Position numbers and translations under genes: made by a program. A DNA stretch of 64,000 nt from Pegea sp. RAD2-039. Its lineage: Eukaryota; Chordata; Thaliacea; Salpida; Salpidae. Positions 51,301 through 60,564 of this stretch are shown here, piece after piece (the first letter of the stretch is position 1; every line of letters starts with the position of its first letter). The stretch is taken from the NCBI GenBank assembly GCA_034620365.1, contig JAQGEQ010000380.1, forward strand, positions 1,054,001 to 1,118,000, read 5' to 3'. A model generated the notes under the pieces. That model had not been told where the DNA came from. It saw only the letters and a program-made list of their open reading frames with translations, and did not search any database.

Positions 51301-54300
51301 TTATATACCAACATGATGATAGTGAAAATGGAAAGGTTTGTAAAAGCAAATAATTATTTTCATTTGTAAAATGTACGTTTATAATAATTATTAGCTTTGG
51401 TTTTTTACTAACAATTTTGTTAATTAAATTATATCTTAAAAGCTTACATTAGAAGTCATTCAATTTTTTATTCATATCTTCAGTTTTTAGTAAATATTTC
51501 TATTTTAACAAGGATGAGTTTTCTGTGGATATTTATCTTCTAGATGAAGAACAGAAGTTTATAACCAATGATTCAGTTCTTATCTCAGTTAATCTATTAA
51601 ATGATAACAAACCAGTATTAATCAAAAAAGCAGCTTTACTTCAAGTAACACAAAATTGTTTCAAATTTGATCAAATGATATTTATCATGTCTTCATTCAT
51701 ACTTTTTATTAGTTTCTTTCTACTAATTTTCTTAGATATTTGAATACTTCTTATCTAACTCATTAGAAAAGTTAAAAATCTTTAAATTGTGTTTCACTAA
51801 AACCTATCTTTGAATACTAACTGATTCTAGATTTAATTCTAAATTCAAAAATAAATCTGTTTTTAAGATTATAACTACTCAATAAATAAACTGAATGGTT
51901 TTTATCTAAAAAACTCAAATAAATTTCATTTTTTGATCTCACAATCAAACTGCCTAATATTTTGAAGGTTAATGATGGGTTTCCTTCACTAATAACCACA
52001 GAAGTTCTTTGTGCATTTGATGCTGATGCAAATGATCAAATTATATTTGAAATGATTCAACCTTCAAGACTTGGAAATTTATATTTGAACTCAAATGTAA
52101 CTTTGCATTTTTCACAATCCGATATTGAAATGAATAAAGTTTCATTTAAACAAAACAACTATTCCTTATCATCAGGTATTTATTTAATTATTATATTATT
52201 AAAATTAATTAAATTTTATCTTAATTTATTACAAACAAACTTTGTAATGAAGAAATATATTTCAGGTAAAGTTGAACACGATGTATTTTATTTTGGTTTT
52301 TCTGATTTGTATCACCCTTCAACATATACATCTCTTGCACTTGAGGTTGGTTCTGGAGGTTTTTAATCAAAAATAGTTGCTACTTCAGAATAATGAAACG
52401 TTTTAGTATTATTTGATGAGTGTATACAAATTTTAATCCAGATGATTTATATAAGATATAATCTAAATGCTTATTTATAAAATTGTTCATTTCTATATGA
52501 GCAAGATAACTTTTTTATAGATATGATCTTATAGTGGTTACGCCACAATGTTTCGTTTGTGTGTTTCAGAACAAATAGCAAATACTTCTGATATTGTAAA
52601 AAGTCTAGCCTCCTCTTTATTTTCATTATTTGATTTGAAAATATTTATTTTCAAAAGATTCATCCCATCAAAGTTAGCTTTACATCAAAGAACATATCAA
52701 TGAAGCAAGGAACATTTATTGTCCCAATTACAAAAGAAATTCTTCAATATGACACCAATGGAGACATGAAATATTTAACTTTCTACTTACAAGAACCTTT
52801 CAAAGCTGGAAACTTTCTGATTAATAATAGCGAAGTATTTCTCAAATGTTAGACATGAAATCTGTTACTGATTTACCTATACTTAGGTTCGTTATTTTAA
52901 TCCTTATCATCTTATGTCTGGTGACTTGTATTATGTGATGAGTAATCGTACCAGTCTTGGAGATTCTGCAAATATCACTTTGTTGTATAATGACACAAGA
53001 TTGAACTACCAAGTATCTTTATCTAAACTTCTTTCTGTCAATGTAGATCTCAGCATACAAATTCAGCGTAAGTGTAAAGATTTTGTTGATGGTTAGTTTT
53101 ATTTGATTCAAAAAATGTTGGAGACACTAACAGAGAACAATTTCAATTTATTTCTAATATAGTTGGACTTTTCTTCTTTTCTTTTTTCTTATGTTTGAAA
53201 TTAATCAAATTCTTCAATTGATTAGAAAACTTTACTTTAAACATCCGTGATTCCATCATCCTTTCAACCTCTATGATCAACTGCTCGGAGTTGCTTCAAC
53301 TTACAAACACAATTGCTTCATTTCTAGTTATCCAAAAACCAAAGTTTGCAAAATTTATCAAAGTTCAAAGTCCGTTCACATACAAAAAGTTGAATTTTTT
53401 TGTTCAAAATTCAATTACTTTTCAGATGAGACATTAAAGGAATCTCATCTTTTTCGTTTCACTGATCAAGATATTGCTCAAAATCGAATCAAGTTAAAAG
53501 CTTTTGATAATATTTCAGCTCCAATTCAAGATTCCTTTTTACTCAAGTAAAAAAAAATCAATTTTCTACTAAGTTAGAAATCTGAATAAAAAATATTTCA
53601 GATCTTATTCTGAACGAGAATTATTTCAAACAAAACTGATTAATATTCACTTTCACATCAGTCTCATATCCAGCATTTCAACTACAAGTTTGTTTTAATC
53701 TACAATTTTAACATAAAAATATTTCAAATCATAACTTGAGATATACTTGTAGCAATTTCTTCAAACACTTCATCAAAACCGAATAATGTGACTGAAAATT
53801 ACAAGATAACTAAAATTGAAGTTTCAAATTCAACTACAATGTCGAATATCGAACCCCAAAAATCGAATCTTGAAGTTAGTAATTTTATTTAAATTTCAAA
53901 AGTTGTATAAACTAAAATACAACATTAATCAACATCACATAACACTTTTATTATTTATAAATTTCCAGGTATCGTCCAATACAGTTCCATTGATATGGAT
54001 CGTAATTGGAACAATTCTACTGATTTTACTTTTAGTTATTTCTGTGTTACATATACGTTACAACTCTCAACTTTGTAAACCAGAACAAGCACCATCTGAG
54101 CAGAACAATGCAGTTAATTGTGAAGATGATTTTGAGAAAATTAGTTGGTATCACAAAAGTACAAACAACTCAACTATTGTGAAAGTAACAGCAACTCGCC
54201 AAGAGCAAGGAGTTGAAAGGTGTCTTACTGCTCCTGTTGTAGTTCATTCTCTCAATAGACCTGAAATTGAAAGTGATGAGATGCTAATTGACGAGAATTG

Positions 54301-54445
54301 TGATCTCAACTCTCAATATGATGATTTTGATGAAAGAGGGTCTTTAAACCAACTGGATCAGTTTCTCAGTGACGGGTATAGTGATATATTTCAAGACAAT
54401 CTAGTAGATTCAAATCCAGGATCTGTCAGACATTATTTCATTTGA
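43269..54445 (+). CDS. CSPG4: CSPG4/NG2 (kon-tiki) transmembrane proteoglycan (40 exons)
   Basis: The model has 2410 codons before the stop (human CSPG4 is about 2320). Order: signal peptide (residues 1-15, MLYAKVIIIIFIFQA, then SFYGDS at the mature N-terminus as in CSPG4 'ASFFGEN'); two laminin-G domains (about 16-170 and 230-410); a long series of CSPG repeats (about 425-2230), each with a PxxGxL strand and an F[ST]QxDI motif; a transmembrane helix (about 2258-2281, WIVIGTILLILLLVISVL); and a cytoplasmic tail of about 129 residues ending HYFI. Family role (known): a cell-surface adhesion and guidance receptor, kon-tiki in fly muscle and glia, binding PDZ proteins through its C-terminus. Oddities: an in-frame TAA at 48899-48901 in the best model (codon 1346), and an ambiguous exon 12/13 joint. 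With that codon included, all exons keep phase over 7233 nt. Confidence 0.88.
45392..48533 (+). other. CSPG4: CSPG4-like gene, exons 9-19: first CSPG repeats
   Basis: Exons: 45392-45721, 45771-46203, 46287-46432, 46513-46919, 46994-47339, 47390-47481, 47528-47664, 47712-47902, 47968-48082, 48138-48288, 48344-48533. Repeat starts such as LHVIEGAEAV and LTVEEGKEETIL, and ends such as YKHSGDDSVSDQAIFEI, mark the modules. The 46919/46994 joint is uncertain: 46888 joined to 46981 also keeps frame but loses the expected LPQLF strand. Exon 15 may contain a removable 45-nt segment (47571-47615). Exon 16 is unusually G+C-rich for this locus. Confidence 0.82.
48587..50280 (+). other. CSPG4: CSPG4-like gene, exons 20-27: middle CSPG repeats, with an in-frame stop
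   Basis: Exons: 48587-48773, 48861-49047, 49100-49337, 49386-49511, 49577-49775, 49827-49948, 49997-50129, 50195-50280. Exon 21 begins EFSQFDINQDLIK, the standard repeat motif, and then has TAA (48899-48901) where the family normally has Tyr. Reading resumes NMRQDIDLIKDDL in the same frame. A phase-correct detour (donor after 48804, acceptor before 48910) removes the stop but also the FSQFDI motif. Exons 22-25 match the human repeat ending 'NDQPPILTTNTGL' (here DDLPPTIINNTGL). Confidence 0.75.
50330..50700. repeat. Base-balanced insert in a CSPG4 intron, possible interspersed repeat
   Basis: The 480-bp intron 50281-50760 is much longer than its neighbours (45-90 bp). Most of it is base-balanced sequence with words such as cccaggtaggga, gttttcccgaggtgttgg and gtacatctacggatgc that look unlike local intron DNA. 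It has no long open frame. I infer an inserted repeat fragment, but I saw no second copy in this window and no clear target-site duplication. Confidence 0.35.
50761..54445 (+). other. CSPG4: CSPG4-like gene, exons 28-40: last repeats, transmembrane helix and tail
   Basis: Exons: 50761-50917, 50999-51107, 51185-51335, 51513-51644, 51968-52175, 52266-52345, 52658-52834, 52887-53067, 53226-53369, 53426-53546, 53602-53687, 53753-53874, 53969-54445. Repeat motifs include SYGKLFLNES, FTQDDINRGKLIYQHDD and FRFTDQDIAQNRI. Exon 39 is a Ser/Thr/Asn-rich stalk. The last exon encodes the membrane helix and an acidic tail with SDGYSDIFQDN, ending in HYFI before TGA 54443-54445. Several acceptors here are AAG (exons 31, 32 and 34). 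Confidence 0.85.
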
Positions 54446-56209
54446 CATCAACTAAAAGACCGTATTCAGTGGTGAATATTTGCGATTTTATTTTAAATCA
54501 TTCTTCTTTAAATATTTCAGTTCTATTCATCTTGAGTGGAAGATTTTTGATGATCAAATATTTAAAAATCATTCAGAAACTTTTTCATCTAAAAAGTAAT
54601 AAGACAATCTCTTATACATCATGTATTTGAGAGCTAAATGATCTTTTGATCTACAACTGCTTGTAATTTATAAAGCTTTATTTGCTTTAATGAAGTTCTC
54701 ACAAAATTCTGTCAAGAACTTGCTTACAACTCTAACTACTACTACTCTATCTAGATACAGAGACTAGTCGCTGACTAAATCCTTTTTGTATTCAAATACT
54801 GAGCTCTTACAAATTTGTGAGTTAACAGATTCTGCTTAATACTCTTCTCAGATTTTTGTAAAATACCAAAATGTGGCAAACGAAATGACTGATGCACTCT
54901 ACATTTGTTTCATTGGTACATCTACTAATGTGTGTTTTCCTGCCAAATATGTAAACTACCTCTTTAACTCTATCATTCTAATAACACTTTTTCAAAATTT
55001 ATTTAAGGTAATCACTAATACAACATTTTTATTTGAATCTATATTGTACTGTTTTACTTCTTTTCTTGAAAGTTCAAAGTTTGTGGTACAAAAATTCAAA
55101 GGTATTATTTATTGATTAGAATTATACGAGAAACATCGTTACGTCTGTAAATAAAATAGCCGATAATATTTCAAAACAGATTGAACTGTTTAAAGATATT
55201 TTCATTAGAAACATGGCTTACAACTTTGTGTTTAAAATATAGAATTTAAAACTATTTTATATTTTTTATACTGATAAAAGTTGATATACTCGGTTTGTAA
55301 CAAAGAATCTATTAAGTATACAATCTACTGAAACTACTTTTAAGTAACTAGATGCATAACATTTAAATACACGTTAAATGTTTATGATGTAACTTTAAAA
55401 CAAGAGTTATCGGTCATTTATTCAAATAAAATGAATTTTTAAAACTAGATTAAAAGGATAGTGATGATACGATAATGTTGATGCTTATTTCTGCGAATTT
55501 ATCTACTTTCTAATGAATAATGAAAACAATAAAAAAGCTGTTGCTTTTATTTAAATTATTGGATAATCGGTAACCTCAAAAAGTTCACAACTTATGTTTT
55601 AATTAGTTAATGTGTTTTGATTAAAAGCTTTGTCAAGTTTTTTAATTGATTTAAAATTTTAAAAGTTTCTTTTGCTTTAAATGTGATTTGGTTTCCAGGA
55701 AAGCTTATATGATCCTCTAAAACCATGAAACTTCATTTGAAGAAATATTGAATGTTTTAACTACTTTTTATACTAATCAATAACATTTCAAACAGTCAAT
55801 TGAAATAAACGGTGACTTTCGGATAACTGTTGATTCTGAATAAGCTGTAGTTTTTAAATGTTGGTTTTATGCAGAATTAGTTAAAAGACACAAAATCTGG
55901 CAGTCTGCTTTCTAAAAATAAAGATATTTGTGATCTGAAAAAATTCTGTAGTGACTAAAGGTTCAAAAAAATTACAACTTAAAACCAAATTAAAGTGTGA
56001 AGCAAGTTAAAAAGATCAAATAAAGAATCTTTGATCAGCCAAATGATCGAGTCTTGAAACATAAAATATCTAACAAAACAACTAAATCTGTTTTTTTACA
56101 TTTGAGATACTATTGTTTTTAACCAGAAAATTTCTTAAGATGTTCAGTTTAAAGCTAAGAGCAGTTTTTGAATTTAACATTTTTTTTCCTAAGAACTGCC
56201 TATTATCAA
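54446..56209. other. 3' UTR of the CSPG4-like gene and intergenic DNA
   Basis: No gene is seen. AATAAA at 55150-55155 is a plausible poly(A) signal for the CSPG4-like transcript, about 0.7 kb after its stop. The open frames at 54442-54630 and 54873-55115 lie in this probable UTR and are low-complexity. The rest is A+T-rich up to the retrotransposon. Confidence 0.45.
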
Positions 56210-56393
56210 TTTAGGCCACGGTAGCTCTACTTTCACCTTGGTGGATTGACTTGTTATCTCAATCTGTGTCTTCTCAGAGTAGTTTTGCTAAATGTTCAAT
56301 AATTATTAATCGGTGCTCTTGTATCAGCTAGTTGGGATTCAAGAAAGCTAAATAGCAACCAGCTGATTTCAAATACAAAGTTCGAGGTCCACC

Positions 56394-59300
56394 ATGGGCT
56401 TTAAAGATTGTGAAGGTCTTTTCAAAAAACGGAAATGCAAAATAACCACTGGACCCACATCACCCTTATTCAACCTCTCTTCGCACAAAATTATTAATAC
56501 TATGCTTCCAGCCCAAGATAACAGTACACAGAAGACTACCACCAAATCTTACAAGTGTCAAAAAGACAATTTTTCTTTTATATATATAAAATATATAGGT
56601 ATGTTTTTCAACGCACGGTCAATTGTCAACAAAATTTTCGAATTGAAAGCTCTTTTGCTTTCTCAAGATTTTACATTTGTTTTCATTACCGAAACTTGGT
56701 TGAAACCCTTTTATCCTGACTCCTTTCTGGATGACAGTGATATTTTTCGTGCTTTGCGCTGTGATAGACTGTTTGGTAGAGGCGGCGGTGTTTGTGTAAT
56801 CTATAAAATATCACTGGCACCCATGATTTCAAGAATTAAGATAAATACCATTGATTGCCCAGGATTTGAGATTATTGCTTTCAATTTTCATTACTCAAAA
56901 TCTAAGTTTTCCCGCTTTATATGTACCTACCTACCACCGTCTAAAGTTAACGATGAGGTTACTATTAAGGCCTTATTGAAGGTTCTGAAAAGCCTTGTTT
57001 GTCCTGAGATTTATATTCTCGGGGATTTTAATTTTAGTAGAATTGATTGGAATAACCCAAATTTAGCATTCAATGGAAAAATGTTTAATTTGAATGGAGA
57101 CAAAACTAATTTAGCCAATCTGAGTCATGTCTTTGTAAACTTCCTTGATGCCAATAATCTATCTCAGATGGTTACTTTTCCAACCCAAGTTAGTGGTAAT
57201 ACTTTGGATCTTCTCATCACATCAAAACCTGATAACGTTATCTACGTTGATCAAAATGAACCTTTTGCTCTGACATGCGATCACAACATGATTGAATTCA
57301 AGCTCCAACAAACTTTTTCTACGAACGTTAAAACTCCAAGCATACGGAACTTTTATCGTGGAAATTATAACAGTATAAACAAGTTTTTATCAGGTGTTGA
57401 CTGGATTTCTGTTTTCAACTCTACCGAAGACATCAATGATATCTACTCGAGGTTTACTAACATTGTTAATGAGTCAATTAAAAAGTTCATACCTTTATAT
57501 AGAGTCAACAAAAAACAACACTTGCCAAGATATTTAAGGAATTTACAGCATTTGAAAAACCTCTTATACAAACAAACTAAAGCAGATCCTTCCATCAAAC
57601 CTCTATACAAAGATCTTTGTCTAGTCTACAATAAATCAGTTTATAGCCTCTATTTAGGAAAAGAAAGTGCAATCTTATCTTCACCTAGCAAGAAAACGTT
57701 TTTTGGCTTCATTAATCACAAGCTTAAGGCGAGATCTCATCTACCTCCCTTGCTTGATAACGCCAATCAGCTGGTGATGGAACCAAAGAATAAAGCTGAA
57801 TTGCTAAACAAACAATTTGAAAAGGTTTCTATAACCGATGATGGCAATACTCCTACTATTTCCTACTCCAATATCCTTTCAAATATCTCTGAGATGGTAG
57901 ATCTAGACATAACAGTTGATATAGTATCTAAGGCTATTTCTTCTCTAAAATCAACAGTTTCCAACACCCCAGATCAAATCCCAGCTTTGTTTTTAAGGAA
58001 AAGTACTTCTTCTTTAGCGCTACCCTTATCGCTACTCTTTAACATGACTCTTAAGCGGGGAAGACTTCCACAAATTTGGAAGAATGCTATTATTACTCCA
58101 ATTTATAAGAAGGGTCCCAGAAACACTGCACTTAACTACAGACCAGTTTCGCTGACGTCGGTTATCTGCAGAACTCAAGAACACATCATTCACAACCATA
58201 TAACTAGCCATTTGACGGAGCATCATCTAATATCTGATGCCCAGCATGGCTTTGTTAAGCAAAGATCTTCTTTGACTCAACATCTCACTTTTTTCAATGA
58301 GCTTACAGCTCATTACGAAAGTAATACTCCATGTGACATCATATACCTTGATTTTGCCAAAGCGTTTGATTCTGTTCCACACAACAAGCTCATTACTGTA
58401 TTGAAAAACATAAAAATCAGCAACTCTATCTTAAAATGGATTGAAGATTTCTTATCAGGTAGAACCCAACGAACCCGTGTAGAAAGATCTTTATCTACTC
58501 CTAGTAAAGTCACCAGCGGCGTTCCTCAAGGTTCCGTCCTGGGTCCACTTCTCTTTTTGATTTTCATTGAAGACCTCATCAGAAGACTAATAACAGTAGA
58601 CAATGTCAGTGTGTTTGTGTATGCAGACGACATCAAGCTATTATCTGGTTCTCACTCAAAACTCCAAACTGCACTTAATATTGTAGAAAACTGGTCTGCG
58701 AATTGGCAACTTAAAATCCAGCCAACAAAGTCTGAAGTTATAACATTCTCCCGTAAGCCAGCTGCCAACTTCAGCAACCAATACTACATCAATGGATCTA
58801 TTCTTGAACGAGTATCCTCAGTCATAGACCTCGGCATTACTCTGACATCTGACTTCAAATGGCACAGTTATGTTTCCAGAATCTTTGGAAAATCTATCAG
58901 GCTTGTCCACCTCATCATAAAGACTTTTAATTCTAAAAATCCATGGTTTTACGTGAACCTTTTCAAACTGTACATACGCCCTATTCTTGAATACAATGTC
59001 AGTGCATGGATGCCATATCAAGTTGGTGATATCAGAAAAATCGAACATGTTCAGGCAAAATTTACGAGATTGGTTTGCAGGAAACTTAATATCAAATACG
59101 AGAGTTATAAGCATCGTCTCAGCTTCTTCAATCTAGATACTTTGGAAATCCGAAGAATTAAATACGACCTTATTCTGATTTTTAAAATTATTCATAACCT
59201 AATTGATCTTCAGTTTGATGACGTTTTCTCCATTAGTCCCTCCCTCAAGTTATATCAACTTAGAAGACATAAATTACATCTTAATAAGCCCACTCCACCA

Positions 59301-59453
59301 GCTACGTTAACCAGATTAAGTTTTTTCTCATACCGCACAATCAGTACATGGAACAATCTGCCATCAGAGATTGTCATGTCAAAATCACTTATGCTGTTCA
59401 AGAAAAAGCTGAATTGTTATAACATCGCCAACATTGCCGTTTCTAAACTGTGA
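56394..59453 (+). CDS. Retrotransposon endonuclease/reverse transcriptase polyprotein
   Basis: This is one uninterrupted 1019-codon ORF, starting in a strong CCACC-ATGG context. An apurinic/apyrimidinic-type endonuclease domain (about residues 70-305) shows NARSIVNK, ITETW, ILGDFN and CDHNMIEF. Reverse transcriptase (about 565-830) shows LNYRPVSLTS, LDFAKAFDSV, SGVPQGSVLGPLLF and the catalytic YADD at 743-746. The C-terminal part (HRLSFFNLDTLEIRR) is typical of CR1/jockey-group elements. The protein nicks target DNA and copies the element RNA by target-primed reverse transcription. No separate ORF1 (RNA-binding gag-like protein) is present upstream; the N-terminal 65 residues are polar and unrecognised. 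All catalytic motifs are intact, so the protein could be functional. Clade assignment is by motif memory only. Confidence 0.95.
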   Translation: MGFKDCEGLFKKRKCKITTGPTSPLFNLSSHKIINTMLPAQDNSTQKTTTKSYKCQKDNFSFIYIKYIGMFFNARSIVNKIFELKALLLSQDFTFVFITETWLKPFYPDSFLDDSDIFRALRCDRLFGRGGGVCVIYKISLAPMISRIKINTIDCPGFEIIAFNFHYSKSKFSRFICTYLPPSKVNDEVTIKALLKVLKSLVCPEIYILGDFNFSRIDWNNPNLAFNGKMFNLNGDKTNLANLSHVFVNFLDANNLSQMVTFPTQVSGNTLDLLITSKPDNVIYVDQNEPFALTCDHNMIEFKLQQTFSTNVKTPSIRNFYRGNYNSINKFLSGVDWISVFNSTEDINDIYSRFTNIVNESIKKFIPLYRVNKKQHLPRYLRNLQHLKNLLYKQTKADPSIKPLYKDLCLVYNKSVYSLYLGKESAILSSPSKKTFFGFINHKLKARSHLPPLLDNANQLVMEPKNKAELLNKQFEKVSITDDGNTPTISYSNILSNISEMVDLDITVDIVSKAISSLKSTVSNTPDQIPALFLRKSTSSLALPLSLLFNMTLKRGRLPQIWKNAIITPIYKKGPRNTALNYRPVSLTSVICRTQEHIIHNHITSHLTEHHLISDAQHGFVKQRSSLTQHLTFFNELTAHYESNTPCDIIYLDFAKAFDSVPHNKLITVLKNIKISNSILKWIEDFLSGRTQRTRVERSLSTPSKVTSGVPQGSVLGPLLFLIFIEDLIRRLITVDNVSVFVYADDIKLLSGSHSKLQTALNIVENWSANWQLKIQPTKSEVITFSRKPAANFSNQYYINGSILERVSSVIDLGITLTSDFKWHSYVSRIFGKSIRLVHLIIKTFNSKNPWFYVNLFKLYIRPILEYNVSAWMPYQVGDIRKIEHVQAKFTRLVCRKLNIKYESYKHRLSFFNLDTLEIRRIKYDLILIFKIIHNLIDLQFDDVFSISPSLKLYQLRRHKLHLNKPTPPATLTRLSFFSYRTISTWNNLPSEIVMSKSLMLFKKKLNCYNIANIAVSKL

Positions 59454-59597
59454 ATTTTTCTATTTTACAATACTATGATTCTGTGCAATTCTTCATTGTC
59501 ATATACTTTTTCGTTTACAGGTCAAATAGATCTAATTTGTGAGAATGTGTGTTAGTGAGAGATGCTCTCTTTAGGCACCCTCCTTCACATTTATTGT

Positions 59598-59628
59598 AAT
59601 AAATAAATAAATAAATAAATAAATAAAT
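59598..59628 (+). repeat. TAAA microsatellite tail of the retrotransposon
   Basis: About seven TAAA units follow the sequence cacatttattgtaat. Simple-repeat tails of this kind mark the 3' end of many CR1/jockey-group LINEs, where reverse transcription starts. Confidence 0.85.
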
Positions 59629-60564
59629 TGGAAGTTTAAATTATCATAAAAATTAGAATTAATAAAGTTTCTGAGTATAAAATGATCAGTCTGTATGAGA
59701 CCCTTTAAAGATAATTGACAAATGCACGTCTATAAAATTTCATTTACTTGCATTACTACAACAGTATAGATTTTTTTTCATATTCAGAAAGCATAACTTA
59801 GTAATTGAAATTAATTTGATATTACTATTTGTTGGGAGATTTTATAACTAGAACATTAAATTTTTCAATTTTTTTTAGTTAAAATTTCTATAAACAATTT
59901 GATTTTACTGCGCATCACCCAATTAGAAAAAACCTAGGAAACCTTATTTTGCACAAATGTTTTATTTCGCGTTGTGTAAGTGTAAGTTTTCTTTCCTTGA
60001 GCTGTAATCATAAATATAATCTCTTCTTTCTAACCTTATTTGTAATGAGTTAAGAGCTAGATCTATACATAATGGATTGACATGATAGGTGAAACTTATT
60101 GAATTTGAAAGTAATGCAACACTTCTGTTTCGATTAACTTGAGGTACCTAAAAAAATTATCGACATTTTTAATGAACATTGAAATGCATGTAATCACTTA
60201 AACGTATATTTCAAAACAAAGACCACTGCAATAATTTTCGTATACTACTAAAAATATCTTAATTAATAAACTATTTTAATAAACTTAATTATTTAATTTT
60301 TTTATTAATTTAAAGAAAATAAATAAACGTAAAATTGAAATTATTGCGTAGCAAACACAGGTGTTATTCTCAGCCAATCATATTGTTTGCTTTTAAATGT
60401 TTTTGTTTTTGTTCTTCCGAACTAACAGTTTTAAGTCCGAGCCTAGCAGAGACGGACATTGAAATCTCTGTTTGATTACAAAATAAGTTTAATTTACCTC
60501 ATAAGATGCCAAATTTGTAATTAAGGAGTAAAATCAGTAAAATTATTAAAGAATTACCCGCATA
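59629..60564. other. Intergenic DNA and promoter region of the acidic repeat gene
   Basis: The first 700 bp are A+T-rich with nothing recognisable. From about 60400 the sequence is more balanced (tccgagcctagcagagacgg) and probably forms the promoter or 5' UTR of the downstream gene. No TATA box is evident. Confidence 0.4.

Larger units (their letters stand above)
56210..59628 (+). mobile_element. Non-LTR retrotransposon (LINE, CR1/jockey-like), apparently full length
   Basis: The element spans a short 5' UTR, a single long ORF (56394-59453), about 145 bp of 3' UTR and a TAAA-repeat tail ending near 59628. The 5' limit is estimated from a change in base composition around 56210. I could not find a convincing target-site duplication: the sequence after the tail (ttggaagttt) does not recur at the 5' edge. 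The element lies on the same strand as the flanking genes, between the CSPG4-like gene and the acidic repeat gene. The intact ORF implies recent insertion. Confidence 0.85.

Noticed and set aside
54873-55115. 80-codon + strand frame after the CSPG4-like gene
   Set aside because: It lies in the probable 3' UTR, is Phe/Ile/Thr-rich, and has neither a recognisable domain nor splice partners.
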